Assembly: GCA_016647705.1 (NCBI GenBank)
Contig: JAENRU010000488.1
Location: 623,501-687,500 of the forward strand
Direction of reading: 5' to 3'
Length of the DNA stretch: 64,000 nt
Source of the DNA: Eucommia ulmoides
Taxonomy: Eukaryota > Streptophyta > Magnoliopsida > Garryales > Eucommiaceae
The notes under the pieces are model-generated. The model was not told where the DNA came from. It ran no database searches and saw only the letters and a program-made list of their open reading frames with translations. A program made the translations under genes and the position numbers. Shown here piece by piece: positions 33,586 to 42,600 of the stretch (the first letter of the stretch is position 1; the number at the start of each line of letters is the position of its first letter).

Positions 33586-33680
33586 GAAGTCTCTCTTTCT
33601 CTTTTTTTTTTAATGTTAAAGTGAGAAAATGAGAAATATTGAGTACAATTGGCCATGATAGTGTACAACTATTGAAAATG

Positions 33681-33870
33681 GTTATTTTCACCTTTCCCTC
33701 ATGATACTTGTACGCTATCGGTCATTGAGGATGACTTAGGCTTAGAGGATGATTCCCCTTTCTAGCGTAAAAATGATCAAAATTCGAACATGTTGCGTTT
33801 TACTAGGAAGGATCGAACAATGGGATTGAATCTACGGGGCTTTCACCCTCTTTGCGTAGATCTTTTAACC
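33681..33870 (-). pseudogene. Organelle large-subunit rRNA fragment (probably mitochondrial rrn26)
   Basis: On the minus strand the sequence reads AGAGGGTGAAAGCCCCGTAG, then AAGGGGAATCATCC, CTAAGCCTAAGT, AATGACCGATAGCG and GAGGGAAAGGTGAAAA. These are the order and wording of a conserved 5'-domain segment of bacterial-type 23S rRNA. The GTACAAGTA variant after GATAGC fits plant mitochondrial 26S better than the plastid form, from memory. Nuclear copy of organelle DNA; related sequence may continue to about 34140. Confidence 0.65.
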
Positions 33871-34641
33871 TTTTCAATTGATAGTTCACCGCTATAATTT
33901 GAAATTGAAAGAAAGTCAAGGGGATTGTTGGTTTTTCAATCATCCAATCTTTAAAGAAATTGAATGAAACCCGTCGGAAAAAAAAAACAAAACATAATAG
34001 ATCTTTTTTTTCGTTGTTCTCTTTGATTGCAGAGGTGGAATCGGTCACCAGAATAAGAATTAGGCCAAAAATGATGATACAAGATAAATTCATGAGGAAG
34101 TGGTATCTCTTTAGGATTGACGTCAGCGTTTCGAACTTGATTAATGTGTAAAGATATATGTATATCCACATTTTTTCACTACACTGCACATTTTATGTCA
34201 TGGAACAAGCACACATGGAGAGAGTGCAGTACAACATACCGATTCAATTCGAGCTCTTGGACTTGATTTCCAATACAAATAAAAAGTAACCCATCAACGA
34301 TTACAAGCGATTCTGCCTTCATGTAAACAGAGGATAAGTCACAAAACCCAGTGAATTCGTATAATAAAACAATTAAATCAAAATTATAATAAAGGGATAA
34401 TTTTGTCTATTTTATCTAAAAATTAGATGAAAAATTTAACTTCATATATTTTTAGACATATTGTCAATTTCTCACTTTGTTCAAAAAGTAAAAATAGGTA
34501 AAGTGTAAAAACAAAATAGAGGGTGATAAAAGACAATTTAGATGTTACTGTAGGGTAAATGTAACTATTTTAAACCGTAAGAGGGTAAAAGTGTAAATAA
34601 ACTAAAGGGTTTCAAACTGTAATTATGGAAAAAATTTAAAA

Positions 34642-34830
34642 ATGAAAAACCGAATCTGCCCTAATTTGAGAAACTCAGAAGAACAGCTGCCGGCGACCTC
34701 CCTTCGTTTGCCGTTTGCCGGCGGTTCCTTCCCCTTCGCTTCTCAACTCCGACGTCTGCAAAATGGTTTCTCCTTCATCCTTCAGGGGAGACTGAGGTTT
34801 GGAGAGTTCAAGTTCGAGCATGAAGCATGA
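34642..34830 (+). other. Upstream ORF in frame with the PPR gene
   Basis: A 62-codon frame starts at 34642 and stops at TGA 34828-34830, one codon before the PPR start and in the same frame. It is rich in Arg, Leu and Phe. It may be a regulatory upstream ORF or former N-terminal targeting sequence cut off by a stop. Confidence 0.35.
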
Positions 34831-34833
34831 GTC

Positions 34834-37059
34834 ATGACCAAGCTCCGACCGCCTCGTTCCGACACCAAATCATACAACGCCGTCATCAACCGCCTCTCTT
34901 CCGAGTTCGCTCATGAAGAGGTACTTCTCACTTACTCCTCCATGCTCAAAGCGCACGCACCTCCAGATGCGTATACGTTTCCTAGTCTCCTCAAAGCCTG
35001 CACTTCGTTAAACCTCTTCTCTCACGGTAAGTCTTCCCATCTACACATTATCGTTAATGGGTTCTCTTCTGACCCATACTGCGCCACTTCTCTGATCAAC
35101 TTCTATGGAAAATTCGGGTATCCCAACCTCGCCCGCAAGGTGTTCGGCACAATGCTAACAAGAGATATAGTTCCTTGGACATCCATTATAGGATGCTACT
35201 CATCAACAGGCCATGTCGATATCGCCTTCTCTTTGTTTAATTCAATGCAATACAAAGGAATTCAACCAACTTCAGTCACCATTTTAGCAATTCTCTCTGG
35301 AATTTCAGAGGTTATCGGCTTGAATTGTTTACATAATCATATTTTAAAATCTGGGTTTATGTCTGAATTAGCTGTTGCAAATTCCGTGGTGAATTTGTAC
35401 TGTAGATGCGGAAGAATTGATGATGGGAGGGAGATTTTCGAGGCGAAGAATGAAAGAGATATTGTTTCATGGAACTCTTTGGTGTCTGGTTATTCCTCGA
35501 TTGGAGACATCAGAGAGATAATGAAACTCATCCATAGAATGAAGATCGAAGGTGTTGACCCCAATCAACAGACATTTCTGTCATTAATTTCCGCCATTTC
35601 TAAACAGAACGATCTTCGAATGGGGAAATCTGTACACGGGCATATACTAACCGTTGGATTGAAATTGGATGCTCAAATTGTGACATTACTCGTGGTTATG
35701 TACTTAAAATGTGGAGATTTCGATAATGCTTTTAGCATATTTGAAATGACTTTACATAAAGACGTTATTTTGTGGACATCAATGATCTCAGGGCTTGTTC
35801 AAAACGGGTGTTCAGACAAAGCATTGGAAATTTTTAGATTAATGTTGATTTCAGGTCATAAACCATCAACAGCCACATTAGCTAGTATTCTTGCAGCTTG
35901 TGCTCAAACGGGTTCCTTCATTTTGGGAACCTCAATCCACGGATACATTTTCAGACAAAGAATCCCAATAGATATTCCTACTCAGAACTCGCTTATTACA
36001 ATGTACTCAAAGTGCGGTTCCTTGCAACAAAGTTTGTTTGTTTTTGATGCAATGGTTGATCGAGACACGGTTTCTTGGAATGCAATTGTGGCGGGTCATG
36101 CCCAAAATGGTCATTTTGATCGTGCTTTGCAATTGTTTAACGAAATGAGGAAATCCCTTCAAGATCCCGATTCAATTACGGTTTTGTCCCTCCTCCAAGC
36201 ATGTGCCTCTATAGGGGCATACCACCACGGAAAATGGTTACACTCCTTTGTCATAAAGAGTTCTTGCATCAAACCGTGCATTTTGATTGACACTGCTCTA
36301 GTTGATATGTACTCAAAATGTGGCGATCTATCCAATGCTAGAAGGTGCTTTGAAAAAATGCCAAATCGTGATTTAATTTCGTGGAGCACGATCATTCAAG
36401 GGTATGGAAGCCATGGCAGTGGGAAGGGTGCTTTAGACATTTTCCATGACTTTTTGCTTACAGGTATCAAACCAAACCATGTAGTGTTCTTATCCGTTCT
36501 CTACGCCTGTAGCCATAACGGGCTAATAGAGAAAGGTTTAAGCTTGTTTCGATCCATGAAAGAGGAGTATAAAATTGAACCAAAACTCGAGCATTGTGCT
36601 TGCGTTGTGGATCTTCTCAGTCGAGCAAGAAGGGTAAAAGAGGCATACGAGTTTTACAAAAATGAGTTTAAAGAGCCGAATTTTGATGTTTTGGGGATGA
36701 TTGTTGATGCTTGTAGAGAAATTGGCGATTTCGAATTTGGGGATGTTGTTTTGAAAGAGATGGAGAATTTGAAACCGGTTGATGCTGGGAATTATGTTCA
36801 ATTGGCTCATGGCTATGCTTCCATGGAGAAATGGGCAGGCGTGGGCGAGGCTTGGACTCGAATGAGGTCTCTAGGGTTGAAAAAGGTCCCCGGTTGGAGT
36901 TCTATTGAAATTCATGGGGCGATCGATGTGTTCTTTAATGATCATGGTGCTCATCCAAGGTATGAAGATATTGTTTTTGTTTTGAATTTTTTGAGAAGTG
37001 AAATCGGTGATTTTAAGGAGAATTTGAACGGGGAAGAATTTTATATGGATTTCATTTGA
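34834..37059 (+). CDS. Pentatricopeptide repeat protein, PLS class with E domain
   Basis: Organelle RNA-binding protein, normally acting in RNA editing or processing in mitochondria or plastids. The single exon encodes 741 residues, typical for this intronless class. The repeats show the usual 31-36 residue pattern, for example PDAYTFPSLLKACTSLNLFS, NSLITMYSKCGSLQQSLFVF, RDTVSWNAIVAGHAQNGHFD, DTALVDMYSKCG and NHVVFLSVLYACSHNG. The C-terminus (LKPVDAGNYVQLAHGYASME, then GLKKVPGWSSIEIHG) is the E/E+ region. There is no DYW deaminase domain, so any editing role would need a partner. From memory it most resembles Arabidopsis At4g04370. The start at MTKLRPPRSDTKSYN has little obvious transit peptide; see the in-frame upstream ORF. 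No break is seen. Confidence 0.93.
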   Translation: MTKLRPPRSDTKSYNAVINRLSSEFAHEEVLLTYSSMLKAHAPPDAYTFPSLLKACTSLNLFSHGKSSHLHIIVNGFSSDPYCATSLINFYGKFGYPNLARKVFGTMLTRDIVPWTSIIGCYSSTGHVDIAFSLFNSMQYKGIQPTSVTILAILSGISEVIGLNCLHNHILKSGFMSELAVANSVVNLYCRCGRIDDGREIFEAKNERDIVSWNSLVSGYSSIGDIREIMKLIHRMKIEGVDPNQQTFLSLISAISKQNDLRMGKSVHGHILTVGLKLDAQIVTLLVVMYLKCGDFDNAFSIFEMTLHKDVILWTSMISGLVQNGCSDKALEIFRLMLISGHKPSTATLASILAACAQTGSFILGTSIHGYIFRQRIPIDIPTQNSLITMYSKCGSLQQSLFVFDAMVDRDTVSWNAIVAGHAQNGHFDRALQLFNEMRKSLQDPDSITVLSLLQACASIGAYHHGKWLHSFVIKSSCIKPCILIDTALVDMYSKCGDLSNARRCFEKMPNRDLISWSTIIQGYGSHGSGKGALDIFHDFLLTGIKPNHVVFLSVLYACSHNGLIEKGLSLFRSMKEEYKIEPKLEHCACVVDLLSRARRVKEAYEFYKNEFKEPNFDVLGMIVDACREIGDFEFGDVVLKEMENLKPVDAGNYVQLAHGYASMEKWAGVGEAWTRMRSLGLKKVPGWSSIEIHGAIDVFFNDHGAHPRYEDIVFVLNFLRSEIGDFKENLNGEEFYMDFI

Positions 37060-37067
37060 AGAAGCTC

Positions 37068-37573
37068 AGGCGGTGTTTGGTTGTATGGAATTAGAAATGA
37101 ACGCGTGTGAATTTCTAAGGTCCTGTTTGGTTGGCAAGTCGAAAACTGTTTTTCAGTTTTCAAAAAACTTAAAATACAACTTTTACTCTTTTAACAACAC
37201 AACTCAAAACACTTTTATGAAAATAATTTTCATAACAACCTATCACATGAGCTACTTTTGATATTATACTTCATAATTTTTTATGAATTTACAAATTTTC
37301 TCTACTACTAATTTACCCAACAAACATCATTATCTTCTCTGTTTTTCAAGATATCACTTATACTTTTTAATTTTTTACTACATTATTAATTTCTTTATTT
37401 TTCATATTGTTTTAAAATTAAACCAAACAATTTTCACAATTTTTAAAAACCGTTTCCAAATTTTTTGAAATTTGTTTTTGAAAACTAAATCAAACATACC
37501 CTAAATTTTTGCATGCGTTTCATTTGAAATTCCAATTTCAAGGCTCCAATTCCGCGGTGCCAAATGCTACCTT
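37068..37573. mobile_element. TTTGG-type MITE disrupted by a Harbinger-like element
   Basis: The left end GGCGGTGTTTGG...GGAATTAGAAATGAACGCG and the right end CGCATGC-like...GGTGCCAAATGCTACC are imperfect inverted repeats. The younger Harbinger-like element at 37119-37501 sits near its centre. Boundaries are approximate. Confidence 0.45.
37119..37501. mobile_element. PIF/Harbinger-like MITE
   Basis: The ends GGTCCTGTTTGGTTGG and CAAACATACCC are inverted repeats of the GGGTCTGTTTGG class. The 3-bp duplication TAA flanks it at 37116-37118 and 37502-37504, as expected for this superfamily. The interior is AT-rich and non-coding. Confidence 0.65.
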
Positions 37574-37579
37574 ACCGTG

Positions 37580-38660
37580 AGGAGATTGATTCATATGAGG
37601 CGGCTTATTAAACCCCATTTACCGCTCAAAATATATCATGTGGAAGCTGGGTTCTTTTTGTAGTTTTTTGGCTTGATACTTGAGATGGATCGAACAAGAA
37701 GTTACCCGTTTGGCAGACTGTTTTGAGGTATCTCATGAGGTAGTGATTTGGGGATTTGAAATATCGGGTTTTAGTTTTAATTTCGACTCCAGGGCTCCAA
37801 ACGCTGCCTTAGAGTTAGAAGATTGATTTATATGAGGCTGCTGTTTAAAACCCAATTTTCCTTTTTTACATTTAACATGTGGAAGCTGGGATTTTGCTGC
37901 ATTTTCTGAGATGGATCGAACAAAAAGTTAAGGACCCGTTTGGTAGACTGTTTAGAGGTGTCTCGAGAGCAATGGTATGCGGCTTTGAAATATCGGGGTT
38001 TAGTTTTAATTCCAATTCCGGTGCTCCAAACGCGGCCTTAGAATTAGAAGATTGATTCATACGAGGCTGATGTTTAAAACCGAATTTTCCTTCACATTTA
38101 ACATGTGGAAGCTGGGATTTTTATGCATGGATTGAGCAAAAAGTTAAGGACCCGTTTGGGAGACTGTTTAGAGGTGTCTCAAGAGGCAACGATATTCTGC
38201 TTTGAAATATCTGGTTTTAAGTTTCAATTCCAATTTTGGGGCTCCAAATGCTGCCTTACAGTTAGAAGATTGATTCATATGAGGCTGCTGTTTAAACCCA
38301 ATTATCCTTTTCTTACATTTAACATGTGGAAGCTGGGAATTTTATGCATTTTCTGAGATGGACTGAATAAAAAGTTAAGGATCCGTTTGGCAGACTGTTT
38401 AGAGGTGTCTCGAGAGGCTATGATATGCGGCTTTGAAATATTGGTTTTTGGTTTTAGTTTCAATTCCGAGACTCCAAACGCTGCCTTATAGTTAGAAGAT
38501 TGAGGCTGCTGTTTAAAACCCAATTTTCCTTTTTGACATTTCTTGCTTGATACTTGAGATGGATCGAGAACGAAAAAGTTTAGGACCCGTTTGGCAGACT
38601 GTTTTGAGATATCTCAAGAGGCAGTGATATGGGGCTTCGAAATCGCATCATTACGTGAAC
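37580..38660. repeat. Tandem array, about 230 bp unit, four to five copies
   Basis: The landmark GATTGATTCATATGAGGC (with variants) appears at about 37584, 37821, 38050, 38268 and 38498, giving periods of 237, 229, 218 and 230. Each unit also has ACATGTGGAAGCTGGG and CCCGTTTGGCAGACTGTTT. The GACCCGTTTGG and CCAAACGCNGCCTTA motifs in the unit look like the two ends of a small MITE of about 115 bp, so the array may have grown from a MITE insertion. Short ORFs here are not genes. Confidence 0.8.
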
Positions 38661-39604
38661 TAAACAAACAGGTGCGTTTTTTGTAGGGTTAATCGCACTT
38701 TTTGATCGAATTGTACTTTATGCTTCTGTCATATTTTCGTCAACACATACGTAAGAGTGGAATGCAATGGTTAAATAATTAACAAAATTTTGCAAATGAC
38801 AAATTTATTCTTATCCAAATTAGATCTGACTCGGGTTATAAATGTCAGTTAATATTAAATAATTATTATTTTTGATTTTTTGATGTTTGATCGTTAAGTA
38901 AAATGACAAAATATAACAGTTGTACTTTAGTTTGAACCGTAAGTGCTTACCAAAATACTATGGGGGTGTAAAATAAGATTTGATCAAATTATAAGGGGGC
39001 AAAGTGCTATTAAATCTCTCTCTCTCTCTCTATATATATTTTAATATGAAATTGTGTCGGTTTTACTTGGATAGTGTTTGGTTGCATGAAATTGGGTTAG
39101 GGGTTAAGAATTGGAATCACTTTTTATGCCCTTGAAGTTTTGCCTTGTTTCATTTTAAACCTTCTAAAGAGAGAAATTCACAGTTATTCATTTTATATTT
39201 TATGATTTATATTTAAAGGTAATAAATGAGATAAACTAGTATTTTCTTCTAATTTTATTCTTTTTTTTCAGTATTGATAAAAAAAAACAAAAAAAAAAGA
39301 AGATAATTTGGTCATGTCAAATTTGGATTAAAAATTTAATTTCAACATATTTTTTCATACTTGGTTAAGCTAAAAAAATGAAAAAGAGAGAGTTTTTCAA
39401 TTTATTATTAAGTGGAAGGGGTTAAAATATAAGTTTTAAAAGTAGAGGGGTACAAAATGAAATAAGGTGAAAGTACATGGGGGTTAAAATGTCTATAGTT
39501 AACAAAAGAAGTTACCGGACGAAACTCTAGAGAGAGAAGAAAGAGAGAGAAAGGCCTTATTAGATCCCGATCGTTTCTCGCTCTTATTCTATCAGGAAAA
39601 TTTT
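38661..39604. other. Spacer upstream of the DUF1068 gene
   Basis: No gene is seen. Holds a CT/TA microsatellite near 39018-39043 and AT-rich sequence resembling stretches at 32520-32760 and 58410-58690, likely a dispersed repeat. Confidence 0.4.
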
Positions 39605-39626
39605 AGAGAGAGAGAGAGAGAGAGAG
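39605..39626. repeat. GA microsatellite directly before the DUF1068 start codon
   Basis: About eleven AG dinucleotides end at the ATG. GAGA tracts in plant leaders are common binding sites for BPC factors, so this could affect expression; that is inference. Confidence 0.7.
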
Positions 39627-42600
39627 ATGGATACGCAGCAGAAGAACAAGCAGAAGCATAAGAATTGGCATTCGACTCAGAGATCGGTGAAGTTGGCGAT
39701 TGTGATTGTAGGTTTGTGTCTCACTGGCTATATAGTGTGCCGACCCCTCTACTGGCGCATCTCTGAGTCCTTCGCTTTCTCCTCCTCCTCCTGCTCTCCT
39801 TGCTTTTGCGATTGCTCCTCCCGACCCCTCATCTCACTCTCTCAAGGTCTCTTTCTGTGTGTGTGTGTGTGTGTGTGTCTGTGTGTGTGTGTAGGGATTC
39901 GTGATCGATCTTCTAAATCATGTGCATGCGGTGAGTGATTATGATTCTAGGGTTTGCGCTGAGCAATAGAAGCGTATTTCTGAGTGCGATTACGATTTCT
40001 CATCGCCTAATTACTTAATCATAACATGCTGATTGATTGTAACTCAGAGATTGACTACGATTTGAAGAGTATGTCTGAGTGCGATTACGATTTATCATCG
40101 CCTATGGACTTAATCATAACATGTTAATTGATTGATTGTAGCTATATCATGCCCTTCTGTGTACGTCAGGGTTTTCAATATAAATAGAGGAGACAGTCGA
40201 GGTTACTATGTGTGTGTGCGTGTGTTTGTGTGTACGAATTCGTAATCGATCTCCTAAATCTTGTGCATGCGGAGAATGATTATGATTATACGGTTTCATG
40301 TAGCATTCCAAGCATATTTCTGAGTGTGATTACGCTTTCTTATTGCCTAATGACTTAATCATAACATGCTAATTGATCTTCCTTCATATACTAGGGTTTT
40401 CAATATAATTATATAAACTTTCATTGTCAAGATGGGAGATTTTTAACAAGTTTATTGAGGAAACTGTTTGAAAACATTTGCTGGAAAAATAGATGTTCTT
40501 ATTTTTTTATTCTTGATGTTCTAATACTCTTGGAGAGAGTATGAAAAAGGGAGGAAATGAGCTTATTATGGTTTCTTCTTGTTTCTCTTGCAGGGTTGAA
40601 CAACTCTTATGCAGGTTAGGCCCCCTTTCTGTAGTTATCTGCTTGTTCATAGCCTTGTTATTAAGTATTAGATATTACATTGGCATGCAAAGTTTTTATG
40701 CAAATTAAAACCTTCATGGTCATTGCATTGGAATAGATTGTAGCCTTGTACTATTAACTGCTATTATAAAATTTTCATATCGAATACCCTTTTTTAAATT
40801 CAAATCCCAGTGGTAACCATGCTAACACATTCGCATTATTGAATTTAATAGGGGTTCTTTTTATATAGTTTTTTTTTAAAGTTTTTTATTCTATTTATAC
40901 TTTATGGAGCTAACTTATTTTTGAGTCATTACTAAGGGCTTGTTTGGGAACCATTTCCATCCCATCCCGTCCAAGTGGGATGAGATAGAATGAGAATTCT
41001 GTTTCCTTCTTGGGAGCAGAATCGCGTTTGATAACGACAATTTTTTTTGGTTCTGGAAACAGAATCGCGTTTGGTAACAATATTATTTTAGAAATCAAGA
41101 ATGAACACTAAACCACAATCGAAAAATCATCAAGCAATTGAACCCTAAATCACAATCAAGAAATCAAGCAGCAATCAAACCCTAAACCCCAGTCGAAATT
41201 GAAATCCTAAACCCCAATCGAAATTGAAATCCTAAACCCCAATCCATTGTTATTTAAGGCGCGAGGCGCAATGACGCTTGAGGCGGTGAGGCGCAAGGCA
41301 AGGCGCTGGCTTCGTTGAAGCGAGGCGCACTTTTTAAATATGTGTTTTTTCTATTATCATGGATGCGGAAAATATCCAAATATCACCAGAATAAAAATTT
41401 GGGGGGTTAATTGTTATTTTAATTTTTTTTTTTAATTTTTATACTTAAATGACATATTAGATATTATTGTAGGGTAGTTTATGTATTTTGTGATAAAGAA
41501 TAAAAATCAGAGATATTTTATTATCTCTCTTGTAAATCTCTTGTATCAAAATTAGAAAGGAGATTAGAAGCTCCTGTCCTGTGCGAACTTCCAGTGTTGT
41601 GAAAGGCGCGCCTGAGGCGAGGTGAGGCGCAGCTACTGCACCTCGACACTGTGAGGCGAGGCGACTTCAAAGAGGCACGCGCCTTGGAGCTGAGGCGTAA
41701 GGCGCGTCTCTTTGAAGCATGGCTTTTTCCAGCCTTTTTCCATGTGAGCTAGTTTGAAAGGTTGAAACTTGAAACCAAAAAGAACTCACCAGTGACGTTC
41801 GAAACCAAGAAGAAACATTCGAAAACTCAACAGAACTCACCAGTGAAGTTCGATTTTTCCTTTTCCTTCGATTTCTCCTTCGTTGCTCTCGTTACTTTCG
41901 ATTTCTCCTTCGTTGTTTGAAAGGTTGCCTTCGTTGCTCTCCTTCGAAGTTCACACAGGACATGGACTCCTAATCTCCTTTCTAATTTTGATTCAAGAGA
42001 TTTATAAGAGAGATAATAAAATATCTCTGATTTTTATTCCTTATCACAAAATACATAAACTACTCTACAATAATATCTAATGTCATTTAAGTATAAAAAA
42101 AAAAAAATAGAATAACAATTAACCCCCCTAAATTTTTATTTTGGTGATATTTGAATACTTTTCGCGTCCATGATAATAGAAAAAACACATATTTAAAATG
42201 TGCGCCTTGCTTCAAAGAAGCCTGGGCCTCGCCGCCTCATGGGTCATTGCGCCTCAGTGCGCCTCGCACCTTAAATAACAATGCGGACTTCGAAGGAGAG
42301 CAACGAAGGCAACCTTTCAAACAACGAAGGAGAAATCAAAGGAAAAGAAGAAATCGAACCTCATTGGTGAGTTCTTTTGAGCTTTCGAATGTTTCTTCTT
42401 GGTTTCGAACTTCACTGGTGAGTTCTTTTTGGTTTCAAGTTTTGACCTTTTAAAGTAGCTCACTTGGAAAAAAGTTGGAAAAAGCCATGCTTCAAAGAGG
42501 CGCGCCTCAGCAGCGCCTTACTCCTCAACGCCTTAGCTCCAAGGCGTGCGCCTCTTTGAAGTTGCCTCGCCTCACAGTGTCGAGGCGCAGTAGCTGCGCC

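Larger units (their letters stand above)
33037..34641. other. Intergenic region between the PLP-homeostasis and PPR genes
   Basis: Outside the organelle-like pieces this is AT-rich. A GTAGCGTTTGGC motif near 33030 is a terminus of a TTTGG-type MITE family seen again near 37060, 58080 and 59090. The minus-strand ORF 33803-34189 overlaps the rRNA fragment and is not called. Confidence 0.4.

Noticed and set aside
33803-34189. 128-codon minus-strand ORF with hydrophobic segments
   Set aside because: Overlaps the organelle rRNA fragment, so the frame is probably fortuitous.
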